From Phaeosaccion multiseriatum (Eukaryota > Ochrophyta, other classes): a stretch of DNA of 64,000 bases. The position numbers and the translations under genes are program-made. How positions within the stretch are numbered: position 1 is the stretch's first letter; each line of letters starts with the position of its first letter. The notes beneath the pieces are model-generated. The model did no database searches. It saw only the letters and a program-made list of their open reading frames with translations, and had not been told where the DNA came from. The stretch is taken from the NCBI GenBank assembly GCA_965112735.1, contig OZ218956.1, positions 248,001 to 312,000 on the forward strand. The letters run 5' to 3'. Of this stretch, positions 10,218 to 20,691 are shown piece after piece.

Positions 10218-13200
10218 ATGGGGGGAGGGGGCTTGCAGCGGCACCGGCAGCGGCAGCGCCGGCAGCCGTTCTCGCTCGGCCCGTGCTGTGTGCTTCTTCT
10301 AGTCTTTGTGCAATGCTGCCGAGCCTTGGTCAGGGACGAAGTGGGGATCATCGACTGGCACAAGCGGAACATTGGGAGGGTGAGCAGGGTAGTGACGGCC
10401 ACAGAGGGGGCCAAGATCTTCGTGGCCACGGACAGATCAGTGGTGGCGAGGCTGCAGCCTGGCAGTGGGGATATAGCGTGGCGGCACGTGATGGGCGGCG
10501 GGAGGGAGAAGGTGGATGCTCTGCTCTCGGTTAAGAAGCATCTCGTGTCCGTCAGTGCCGAGGGAAGGTGAGGAGGGAGGCATTGTAGGGCAGGGCAGAG
10601 CGTAGGAGGAGGGAAGGTCAGAGGCAGAATGAGAATTCCATCACGGGTGGAGGATAAGAGTTGCTGTCTCGAAGGCTTCGTGAACGAAGGTCAGAGAGAA
10701 CTAACACCCACTGCATCACTGCCGCTCCACCTCCCCCCTGTTCCTTGTGTCTATTGCCGACGCAAAGGTTTGTGCGGCTGTGGAACGCTCGCGACGGCAA
10801 CTTGCTGTGGGAGACCGCCCTGGCCACTCCTCTCCTGCCCCTCGGGGGACACATCAGCCTCAGCGCCTCCAGCGACGACTCGGACGTGTTCGTGCTGTGC
10901 TCCAATCAGATACACGTGCTCAGAGCCACCTCGGGCTCGCAGGTGCGTTGTCTGTAGCTCGCCGAGGGGAGGAACATCATAAGCTTGGGCTTGCAGTGGG
11001 CATGCCGGTCCTCAGCCCCGCATGCTTATGTGCTTGTCCCTCCTCCCCCTCGGCCCTTCCCCAATGCTCTTTCTTCTCCCTCCTCCTGCAGTCCTGGGTG
11101 TACAACGCCGACCCCAAGCTGGAGAATGCCCTTGCCAGCTCAGTGGGCAGGGACGCTTCCGTCGTGCCCACAGACATCCTCACGACCCAGGGTCCTGGTG
11201 CAGGCGTGTTTGTAGCGGCCTACACCACCAAGGGCAGCTCCGGCAAGGTGAGGAAATGATACAAAGACAATGACTCGTCGGTGCTCTCTCTACCGCTGTA
11301 TTGGTGGACTCGCGATGCCCTTTGCTCTGCTCCCCCCCTTGGGTTGTGTCTTGTCGCTCATCGATCTGCATGGCACTCCTCCCCCCCTTTGGCTGTTGGC
11401 ATTGGCTCAGTCGGACTCGCTGCTGCTGCTGCGCTTCCCTGCGGTGGCGCCGCGCTCTCCCGAGCTGTCCTCCATGAAAGTGGGCAAGGTTGGGGGCGGG
11501 GGGCTGGACAGCTCTCAGGGGGTCGCGCTGCTGGTCCACCCCAACCCGGAGGCCCTCGCCCCGCTCATCGTGGGTCTGGGTGCGGGCGGCAAGAGCTTGG
11601 TGGTGATGGAGGTGCCTGAAGCCGGCGCCGCTGCCGACCTCTCTGAGTTGGAGCTCCCCGCGGACTTTGTTGGAGCCGACGCCGAGAGTCGAGTCATCTT
11701 TCTGAAGGTGAGGGGTGAGGGACGGGGAGAGAGAGAGAGAGAGAGAGAAAGGGGGTCCCTGTATCGCGTCCGATCGCTCCTTTCTTCTGCCCAGCGCTTC
11801 CTCCACGCCCCCCGTTCGCGTCATTTATCATCCCGCCCTCTGCGCCTTCCCCTCTGCCCTCCTTGCCCACACCCTCTCGCCTGCTCCATGGCATGTGCGG
11901 TGTGCGTGGCTCCTCTGTCTCACACGCTCAACTCCCTTGCCTCCATCTGTGCCGCTTACGTGCGGTGCCATCCCCCCAGGCCGTGGGCGCTTCAGGGGGA
12001 CGGCTCATGCATCTGCGCAACGCTGCCGGAGTGCAGGCCCTGTTTGCGGTGGAATTGGGAGGGGAGGGGGGCAAGCTTGGGCCTCTGCGCCTGAGGGAGG
12101 TGATTCGCTGTGAGGGGGACTGCGCTCTGGGAGCAAGCCTCGACAAGACCGACGACGACAATCATGACAAGGCCCTTAGCGTGTGTAAGGTGCAGAGGGA
12201 GAGCCCCGACCAGGTTTCCGTGCTGATGGTGCTGCTCGAAGAAGGAGGAGGAAGTGAGGGGCGGGTGGATGGACGTTCTGCCGAGGGCGTCGTCATGGTG
12301 GCACACAGTCTCGAGCAGCGTGGGGAGCTCTTGCAGGCCTTCCCCGTGGCGCACCAAGGGGCCGTGTTGGTGGTATGCGCCGACGACAGCGCCGTGCTGC
12401 TGCAAGCAAGCGGAGCAGGCGGAGGAGCGCCAGTGTGGGAGAGGGAGGAGTCACTGTCGAGTGTGCTGAGCGTCGACTTTGTGAACCTTGCCGTGGACGA
12501 GCTTCTGGCGCTGGCCAAGAGGAGCGGCAAGGAGGAGCACGCCATCCCTGACCTCGCCGAGCGCCTGGAGATGCAAAAGGCGGAGGTGCTACGGACGGCC
12601 AAAGGAGCCGTTCGGCGGGTCACCGGAGGGCTCTTGCTGGGGGAGGAGGAGGTGAGCGGGATTGGGGGGTCGCAGCTACCCACTCTGGACGACGCCGCGT
12701 CGAGTTTCGGTTTCAAGAAGCTGGCGGTGTGTGTAACGGCCTCAGGGAAGGTGGTGGGCGTGAACATGGACGGCGGGGGCGTGGTGTGGGCCAGGAGGCT
12801 TCCGGAGAACATCCGAGGCAGGAGTGTGCAGGTGCGTGTGCGTGTGCGTGAGTGGGTGCCTGGGTGCCTTATTACTTTTCTTCTGGCCCAGGGCAGTGGG
12901 GAGGAAGAGGTGGGAAATTGGAATTCGAAATGGGGGTGGGTGGGGGGGCGGCCTGGTGGTGTTGCGCCGTCATGGATAGGTGCCTCTACTCTTCGTCTGT
13001 TGTCTACTGCTCCCTCCAAGAATGCATCTTCTCTCCAACACACACACACACACACACACACACACAGCTAGTGAGTGAGGAAGGAAAGCAGCATAGAGCG
13101 AGCGTCTATGCTCACGTAATGCCCACCCCACCCGACAAACAACACACCCACACACACGCACATGTGCAAGCAGGTGTTCAGCACCCGGCCGTCGGCCATC

Positions 13201-14988
13201 CAGGGCTACGAGCCGGAGTTCGCCTTGGTGGTGTCCGCCGAGGGCTCGGAGGGGGGCGGCAGCGGCCACGGCCTCATCGTGTGGTGCGACGGACTCACAG
13301 GGGCGGAGAAGGAGTCGCTGGAGGTGGTCGGAGGTATCGAGAGGGTGGTGCCGCTCGACTTGCAGGATGGAGAGGACAGGCAGGTGTTGCTCGTGGTCAA
13401 CAGGTGAGTGCACGTGTTGGTTATCTCTATCTTATCTGTGAGGCGTGAGGCGGGAGGCGGGAGTGGGAGGGGGTCTTTCCACAGCTGTTGCTTGCATAGG
13501 GTTCCAGTCCAGTCCGGTCCGTCGGATGTGTTGTTGGGTGTAGCTTCACCGAGGCTCTTCACGCACAAAAAGTACAACTTGTTCTTCGCTTGTCCTGACT
13601 CTACTGCTGAAGCATGCTGCATATACTGGGGCCGACGCTTAATTCGGAAGCACAACCCAAAGGGCTCTGTCTACACCTTGGCCACTGTCCTCCTTAACTT
13701 GGGCCCCTCCAAAACACACAATCCACAACACACACACCCCAGGCAAGGAGAAGTGACGCTGGCGCCCGCCACCCCGGAGACATACGCTCAGCTGGCGACG
13801 CTGGCGGGGAGAGGGGCAGGCTCCCCCGGGGGGGGCAAGGCCGGCAAGGGCCTGTTCTATCACCGCCTCACGCTGGCCGGCAGGGCACAGGACCTACTCA
13901 CCCTCAGCGACGACGACGAGGACGACGCGGGCAGCCGCCAGCAGCCCTTCAGCCAGCTCACCACGTACACAGTGGCCCTCTCGGAGGAGGGGGAGGAGGA
14001 GGCATCAGGGCCCCCCTTCCGCGCCTTTCCCGTTGGGTCGCTTGCCCTCCCTTCGAGCGAGGTGGTGGTGGCTACAGCCTACCCGAGTCGAAAAGAAGTG
14101 GTGCAGACGCCCGCACACGTGCTCGGAGACGCCTCCCTGCTGCTCAAGTACCTCAATCCTCACCTCATGCTCCTGGCCACACTGGACAGCGCCCGGCCCG
14201 CCGCCGACACCTTCTCTGCTGGCGGGGGAAAGGTGGGGCACCGCCTCAGCATCCTCCTGGTGGACAATGTGTCGGCAAGGGTGCTTCATCGGGTGCAGCA
14301 CGAGCACGCTGGTGGCCCCGTGCACGCCGTCTTGTCTGAGAACTGGGCGGTGTACACGTACTGGAATGTCAAGGCCAACCGCCAGGAGGTCGGGGCAGTG
14401 AGTCTGTACGAGGGCATGGTGGAGAAGCGCGGCCTCAGCCCCGTGCAGCGCCCAGACTTTGCGCCCGAGTTCAGCAGCCTCGAGTCTCAACCACCAATCG
14501 CCCTGCAAAAGACCTTCATCTTCCCCCACGCCGTGACTGCCCTGGGCACCACCGTTACCGCACACGGAGTCACGCGCACGGCCGTCCTCTTCGCTTATCG
14601 CGGCGGGCAGATTGTGAGCGTAGACCGCACCTGGCTGGACCCGCGCCGCCCTACTGGCGAGGCCACAAAGGCCGAGAAGGTGGAGCGACTTGTGCAGTAC
14701 TCACCTTTCTTGCCCGTAGCCCCTGGGGCCGTCATCACGCACAGCCGGGTGGTGGAGGGCTTGGCCAAGCTGTACAGCGAGCCCACCGTCGTGGAGAGCA
14801 CCAGCCTAATCCTCGGTGTGGGCCTGGACCTGTTCGGCACTCGCGTGGTGCCCTCGCGCCCCTTCGACCTGCTGTCCTCGGAGTTCAACTACAGCTTCCT
14901 GTGCATTGTCGTGGTGGCCCTTGTGGTGGTGGCGGGCATGGCCGACCGTTTCGTCAAACAGAGGGCCCTGCTCGCGGCCTGGGCGTGA
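10218..14988 (+). CDS. EMC1: ER membrane protein complex subunit 1
   Basis: EMC1 is the large lumenal and membrane subunit of the EMC, which inserts transmembrane proteins at the ER. Exons are 10218-10567, 10768-10942, 11092-11247, 11411-11707, 11980-12831, 13174-13403 and 13743-14988. All are GT-AG and in phase, giving 1101 residues, slightly above the usual 900-1000. After an N-terminal signal peptide (PCCVLLLVFVQCCRA) comes the family start DEVGIIDWHKRNIGRV, then beta-propeller blades (FVATDRSVVARLQPGSGDIA and RLWNARDGNLLWE) and the conserved WEREESLSSVLSVDF. The C-terminal domain ends with SSEFNYSFLCIVVVALVVVA, a single membrane segment, and a short cytosolic tail. From 14752 to the stop the sequence is the founder of the tandem array. 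This copy differs from the five downstream tails at three positions (for example TAATCC against TCATCC). Confidence 0.95.
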
Positions 14989-15445
14989 GGGAGGGGCTTT
15001 TGTTCTTCTCTACGAATGCACTACAGCGCTTTGGATAGCGCGGAGGGATTGGCTGCAGTGGCGGGGCAGCTGAGGAGGACGCGAGGGAGGGGATGGGGCT
15101 AACGTGTGGCAAAGCGTTCCAACACTGGGAAATGCCTCTTTCTTTTTAGTTAGAATCAATTAATTTTAAAAAGAGTATGCTAATGCTACGCTGTTTTTAT
15201 AACTTCCTGCTCTGATGTTTGAGCACCTTGCTTGGGTGGCACAACACACCACGGAGCGTGTGCGATCTATCCTCCCTGACCTAACTGCTCTTGAAACTGT
15301 TCCTGAGAACCCCCCCCCCCCCTCCCTTCTTATAGCAATCCAAACCCCACCACCAAGAGGGCGGCCGCAAACTTGCCGAATGAATTGGCACAGTCTTGCT
15401 GAAGGCAAAACTCACCACTCAGGCTCCTCTGTCCTTCGTACTCGC
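14989..15445. other. Convergent 3' region between EMC1 and ParA-like gene (repeated in U2-U5)
   Basis: No gene. It contains an AT-rich block (15145-15178) and a run of 13 C (15310-15322; 14 in U2-U5). It should hold both 3' UTRs. Confidence 0.6.
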
Positions 15446-17221
15446 TCACGCCTCCCACACGTTACGCTTTACGTAGAGCATAAACTGAACCAGGCTATCA
15501 AAAACGGAAATGGCATGCTGCACATCTCCCGGCACTGTTCCCTCCCTGAGAACATTGCCCTGCGTCTCCCAGCCGAACATGCCCATGTTAAGGTGGCCTT
15601 CCTTGAGAGCGCACACGGGTATGCCGTACTTGTAGCTCTGCGATTCCGCCGCGCCAAGCTTCTTGAGGAAGGGGATGACCATCCGGCCCTTCCCATCGGG
15701 CTGGAGCACGAGGTCCTGGAGCTCTTCGCGCACGGAAGCTTTGGGAAACGCTTGCTTTGTCATCTCGTCCGTCCCCCCGGCATTGGCGGAGACTACTGTC
15801 TTCATGAGCATGACGAAGTCAGCGACGAAGCTCGACATCGCCTTGGTGGCGCCATGCTTGCTGATCTTAATCTTGTTGACCAGGACGGGCAGCAAGACGG
15901 GCGCCTTCTTGAGGACGAAGGGGCCGAGTTCCTTTTGGAACCTGGCTCTTTCTTCGTTGGAGGAGTCCTTCCATTTTTTTCCAAGTGCCTGTTCCAACGA
16001 CGACCACTCCCTCCTCCACTCAAGCCACTTGGGCAGCACGTCGTTGAACATAGTGTGCACGCTCTGGAGGCTGTACCAGTCTGGATCGGCAGGAACTGCA
16101 AATGCACTGGTAGCCATGACGGCCGCCTGGTTCAGGCTGCCCGAGCTCGGACCCACATCCACGATGATGACGTCAAAGGCACCGTACTCGGCGAGGTAGT
16201 CGAACAGCCTGCGAAAGGCGCCGTTCCTGACGATGGCAGTCGTGGGCTCCTTCGAGACCTCCGAGAGCGTCTCAGCGTATTGGATGAGCTTGGGGCTGCC
16301 CGGCAGGATGAAGAGCCGCTCGCCGATGGAGTGCGGGGAGGTGCTCGACTTGATCGGATCAGAGATCCTGTACAGGGACACTCCCTCCGCGAGGAAGGCG
16401 CCCTTATCGCCTTCCATGATGGGCTGCAATACCTTGGCAATGTCGGGCCCGAGGCATCCTCGGTGCGAGCTGGAGATTTGCTCCATATCGAAGTTGCATT
16501 CCGCCTCCGTGTTGAGAGGGATGGAGCGAATCTCCGGTGGACCGTCCTGGACCTGGCCAGTAGCAGCAGCAGGACTGGCAGTGGCCGTGGAAGGCCTGTC
16601 CTCCTCCTCCCCGTCCTCCTCGGGTTCCACATCTTGAATGTCGTCCGCCAAAAGGCCCGTGATGTTGGTCTGCGGGTCCAGGTCCACAATGCACACTCTA
16701 CAGCGGTTGGCCGCGAACTGCCAGGCCAAATTGGCTGTCAGTGTGGAATCGCCATTGAAACAGAAGAGAGAGAGAGTGAGTGGGAACTTAGAATAGGATA
16801 GAGCAGGGCTCGGCAGCAAATGACACTCACTTGTGGTGGTGGACTTCCCTGAGCCACCCTGCGTAGATGCAGTCAGCAGTGGAACAGGCAGGGGCCAGGG
16901 GAGGGGTCAGCAAGGCCAACAAGAAGGGGAGGAGGGGAAGGAAGATCACTCAATCACCTTGAAAGTGTAGTGGGTGAGGACGAAGGCTGGGTGGCGGTGG
17001 CTGGAGGAGACGTGCGCCTTCACCTCCGGCCCCTGTCCACCATTGCGCCCATTCAGATTGGGCAAGTAGTCTGGATCGATGACAACGCACTCGCCCTTGT
17101 TGGACCGGGATCCTTTGCTCTTCTTCCTACTCTTCTGGGGCGTTGGGGCCCGCCGTTTGCCCTTCTTGTTCGACGACCCTCCGGCCCCCTTTCCCTTCTC
17201 GTTGGGAGATCCGCCATCCAT
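15446..17221 (-). CDS. ParA/MinD-type P-loop ATPase, array copy 1
   Basis: ParA-family ATPases bind ATP as sandwich dimers and partition or position DNA and protein cargo in bacteria; the role here is unknown. Exons are 17221-16958, 16858-16831 and 16734-15446, all GT-AG and in phase, giving 526 residues. Exon 1 encodes a basic N-terminus (KKGKRRAPTPQKSRKKSKG, a possible nuclear signal). The second exon is only 28 nt and encodes the P loop: with the last residue of exon 1 it reads KGGSGKSTTT, the deviant Walker A with signature Lys. Exon 3 starts with NLAWQFAANRCRVCIVDLDP (ParA Walker A' region), followed by an acidic insert and the Walker B segment FDVIIVDVGPSSGSLNQA. The C-terminal 200 residues are not recognised. 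The gene is convergent with EMC1 and divergent from the Fused copy. A 528-codon antisense frame on the plus strand is a by-product. Confidence 0.85.
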
Positions 17222-17674
17222 GATGTTTCCTTCTGCCCCCTGCAGCGATGCAGCTGCCCCGGCCCTGTCTGACTTTTTTTGTTTTTTGTTAAATCTTACT
17301 CTTTCCCCTTCCTAGTGGAATTAAAGAGCTCCGGGTCGACAAGGGAAGGGAATGCACGCATTCTAGCAGCTTCCCCTGCTGCCTGCTGGAAAATATAGTT
17401 CGGATTTGAGGAGTCAAGTGCGGGCAAGCGCAGACGGAAGGAGCGAGAACCAGACGAGAAAAAGCCTAATTGCTTACGGAGGAAAGATCTCCTGCTAGGA
17501 AAGAACTATCGCACGTGAAGAGGTCAACACGTGCGCACTATGACCACGTAGAGCCTATGGGCAGACGGAGCTCAGTAGCTCCACAGTCATTGCCCCCCCC
17601 TATCGTACAGAATGCTCTGAGCAGACGGAGCTAAGTAAAATAAATAAATAAATAAAACAAACTAACATTAGTAT

Positions 17675-17700
17675 GGGCTAATGATGTGCATTATTAGCCC
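17675..17700. other. Perfect 8-bp inverted repeat (hairpin)
   Basis: GGGCTAAT and ATTAGCCC flank a 10-nt spacer (GATGTGCATT). Two further ATTAGCCCCCC half-sites follow. It is present in all six units. It could be a binding site for a dimeric factor; no function is shown. Confidence 0.5.
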
Positions 17701-17803
17701 CCCATCATTAGCCCCCCTTGCTCATAAGCCCTCCTTGCTCCCACACTCATTCAGAAGGCAGCACCAAAAAAAAATAAAAATCAAAATCGCTCGTTGACTT
17801 ACT

Positions 17804-17980
17804 ATGCCGTCACCGTCGTCGGACAAATTCAAACTAATCTGCTTCCCCAACTGCCTTGTCTGCTTCTTTGCGCACCACCCGCGTTTCTTTATGAGGTGGT
17901 ACAGCTTCTCACTTCGAGACCTCGTCGGTCGAATGAGTTTGAAGCCAGGAGAAGCCACAGCAACGAAAATGTTACCGTAA
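17804..17980 (+). CDS. Small ORF, 58 residues, conserved across the array
   Basis: It starts [20 protein letters not shown] and continues [20 protein letters not shown], ending KMLP. It is identical in frame in the other full units at about 23049-23225, 28295-28471, 33543-33719 and 38789-38965. In the diverged U6 copy a TGA cuts it to 42 residues (42789-42917). It may be an upstream ORF of the Fused transcript or chance. The minus strand here is also partly open. No family is recognised, and because the copies are nearly identical DNA, shared openness is weak evidence. Confidence 0.25.
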   Translation: MPSPSSDKFKLICFPNCLVCFFAHHPRFFMRWYSFSLRDLVGRMSLKPGEATATKMLP

Positions 17981-18282
17981 CGGAGCAATTGGAAGGAGCT
18001 TTGGAGGGGAGAAGAAGGAGGAGGACGGGACAGCAATAGTAGTAGCTAATATCGTATATGAGGGATGTAAACGTTGCAACTCCGCCACTGGACCGCAGAA
18101 GGCTGCGTACACCGGAAGGAAAGCACAGCAAGAGGGACTTCAATACAGCAACTCCTCCACAAGACCGCAGAAGGCTGCGTACACCGGTGCGAGGAGGGCG
18201 CAGCAGGGGGGATATGAAGGCCGCAACACCGCCGGCCAATGGAGGATCCCATGTTGTTCCACCTTCGCCAGAGGAGACAGTG

Positions 18283-20233
18283 ATGCCGTGCTCCCTGGAG
18301 CAGTACCATGTCATCGAGCGCATCGGGGAAGGGTCCTTTGGAAAGGTGTATATATAGAGGGCCGAAGGAAGTACACCGGCCAGACCGTTGCTCTCAAGTT
18401 CATTAGCAAGCACGGCAAGACCGCCAAGGAGATTCGCAGCCTGCGACAAGAGATTTCCATCCTACGCGAGCTTGATCACGAGCACATCATCCTCATGCTC
18501 GACGCCTTCGAGACGGAGCGGGACTTCTGTGTAGTGACGGAGTACGCGCAAGGGGAGCTGTTCGACATCCTCAAGGACGACCTCACCCTCCCGGAGGAAA
18601 AGGTGCAGGTCATCGCCAAGCAACTTGTGCAGGCCCTGCACTACTTGCACAGCAAGCGCGTCATCCACAGAGACATGAAGCCACAGAATATTCTCATCGG
18701 GGCCCACGGAAGGGTCAAGCTCTGCGACTTTGGCTTTGCTCGGTGAGGACGCGACTGACTGACTGACTGACTGGCTGAGTGACTGAGTGACTCACTGACT
18801 CACTGACTCACTGACTCACTGACTCACTGACTGACACCCCATCGCCCCCCCTCGCAGGTCCATGAGCACCGACACTCTCGTCCTGACGAGCATCAAAGGC
18901 ACGCCTCTGTACATGGCCCCTGAGCTTGTGCGGGAGCGCCCCTACGACGAGACGGCGGACCTGTGGTCACTCGGAGTGATCCTCTACGAGCTGGCCGTGG
19001 GGAAGCCGCCCTTCTACACCACCTCGCTCTACAGCCTCATCAATCTCATCGTCAAGGACGATGTTTCCTACCCCGTCTCCCTCGGGGCCGCCTTCAAGTC
19101 CTTCCTGCAGGGGCTGCTGCACAAGGATCCCCGGCGACGGCTCACGTGGCCGACTCTGCTGGACCATCCCTTCGTCTGCGAGCAGGGGGGCAGAGGAGGC
19201 AGGTGAGGGGGAAGAGAAGCAAAGGGGTCGACGAGCGCACTCTGGACTGGGGAAGCTTTTTGTTCCGAAGGACAGGCTAAGGAGGCAAGAGGAGTGCTCG
19301 CCGAAGGTGGTGGTGCTCACAGAAGGTCATGATGATGATGATGACCGTGATGATGAGGGGGAGAAGGAGAACAGAGAGAAGAGAGAGAGCGAGGCCATGA
19401 CGAGTAGTAGAAGGACTGCTCGTGATGATGATTATAGTGGTGATTTTGTTGCTGCTGCACCTAGCAACGCCCCAGCACGTGCTCCTAGGGAGACAGAGGA
19501 GGAGGAGGAAGAGGAAGAGGGCGGAGAGATGTTCGGTGTCCGCTCGGGCCCTGGGGGGGCAGGGCCACTTCCGCAGCCAGCTGAGGCACGTGCTCGAGGG
19601 GCACCAGTTGGTGGTACGTCAGTTGGTGGTACGTCAGTTGGTGGTACGGCAGAGGGGCTGCATGAGGTGCGGCGGGAGGGGGCAGGAGCCGAGTCGGCGG
19701 AAGGAGGAGGGGCGGCGGCACAGGGATATGCATGAGGAAGGTCGTGAGGATTAGGACCACGACAAGGAGGAGCAGGAGGGGGAGGAGGAAGGAGATGTGC
19801 TGCTGCAAGCCCTTCGAACGGCAAGGAGGGTGGCAGGGGCATGCGTCGGGCTTCACAGTTGCAGCGGGCTCGACCGTACCCAAGGGGAGATTCCCCAGGG
19901 AGGCAGCAGCAGCCTCGACCCCGGGGTGAGGGGCGGGGAGGAAGACGAAGACGCTGCTGCCGCCGACCTGTTTGCGTCTTTCAGGGCACTTTTCCTGTGG
20001 AGGGCCTGGCTAAGCTGTACAGCGAGCCCACCGTCGTGGAGAGCACCAGCCTCATCCTCGGTGTGGGCCTGGACCTGTTCGGCACTCGCGTGGTGCCCTC
20101 GCGCCCCTTCGACCTGCTGTCCTCGGAGTTCAACTACAGCTTCCTGTGCATTGTCGTGGTGGCCCTTGTGGTGGTGGCGGGCATGGCCGACCGTTTCGTC
20201 AAACAGAGGGCCCTGCTCGCGGCCTGGGCGTGA
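18283..20233 (+). pseudogene. Fused-kinase 5' fragment joined to EMC1 tail, copy 1
   Basis: The sequence matches the intact Fused gene at 43271-45042, then joins EMC1 3' sequence at 19996/19997. The reading frame is broken in the glycine-rich loop: where the intact gene reads GTGTATAGAGGGCGAAGG, this copy has an extra TATA and an extra C, giving an in-frame TAG right after [10 protein letters not shown]. The rest of the kinase domain ([25 protein letters not shown]) stays open in separate pieces. The intron after DFGFAR, with its GACT repeat, is kept. About 85 bp present in intact Fused near 44493 is absent here, and the GTTGGTGGTACG word has three tandem copies instead of two. The chimeric end carries the EMC1 membrane segment in frame with a short ORF from 19841. 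Confidence 0.85.
19605..19649 (+). repeat. Three 15-bp tandem copies of CAGTTGGTGGTACGT
   Basis: Tandem version of the dispersed word inside the Fused fragment (units at 19605, 19620 and 19635). Intact Fused has two units at 44667-44696. The same triplet array is in U2-U5. Confidence 0.85.
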
Positions 20234-20691
20234 GGGAGGGGCTTTTGTTCTTCTCTACGAATGCACTACAGCGCTTTGGATAGCGCGGAGGGATTGGCTG
20301 CAGTGGCGGGGCAGCTGAGGAGGACGCGAGGGAGGGGATGGGGCTAACGTGTGGCAAAGCGTTCCAACACTGGGAAATGCCTCTTTCTTTTTAGTTAGAA
20401 TCAATTAATTTTAAAAAGAGTATGCTAATGCTACGCTGTTTTTATAACTTCCTGCTCTGATGTTTGAGCACCTTGCTTGGGTGGCACAACACACCACGGA
20501 GCGTGTGCGATCTATCCTCCCTGACCTAACTGCTCTTGAAACTGTTCCTGAGAACCCCCCCCCCCCCCTCCCTTCTTATAGCAATCCAAACCCCACCACC
20601 AAGAGGGCGGCCGCAAACTTGCCGAATGAATTGGCACAGTCTTGCTGAAGGCAAAACTCACCACTCAGGCTCCTCTGTCCTTCGTACTCGC

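Larger units (their letters stand above)
17222..18282. other. Divergent intergenic region, ParA-like / Fused copy (repeated in U2-U6)
   Basis: It should hold both promoters. It contains a duplicated CAGACGGAGCT(C/A)AGTA word (about 17562 and 17618), an AAAT tetramer run (17637-17655), a perfect GGGCTAAT hairpin, repeated ATTAGCCCCCC words, a 58-codon ORF, and a proline-rich open frame from 18058 leading into the kinase start. Confidence 0.6.

Noticed and set aside
15215-16801. 528-codon open frame on the plus strand opposite ParA (also 20536, 25781, 31029, 36275)
   Set aside because: It is the antisense of the ParA exon 3, whose minus-strand reading has Walker motifs and clean introns. The plus reading is Leu/Arg/His-rich with no domain.
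18349-18360. GTGTATATATAG in the Fused copies as a tiny intron that would rescue the frame
   Set aside because: Twelve bases is far too short for a spliceosomal intron, and removing it does not restore the frame of the intact gene.
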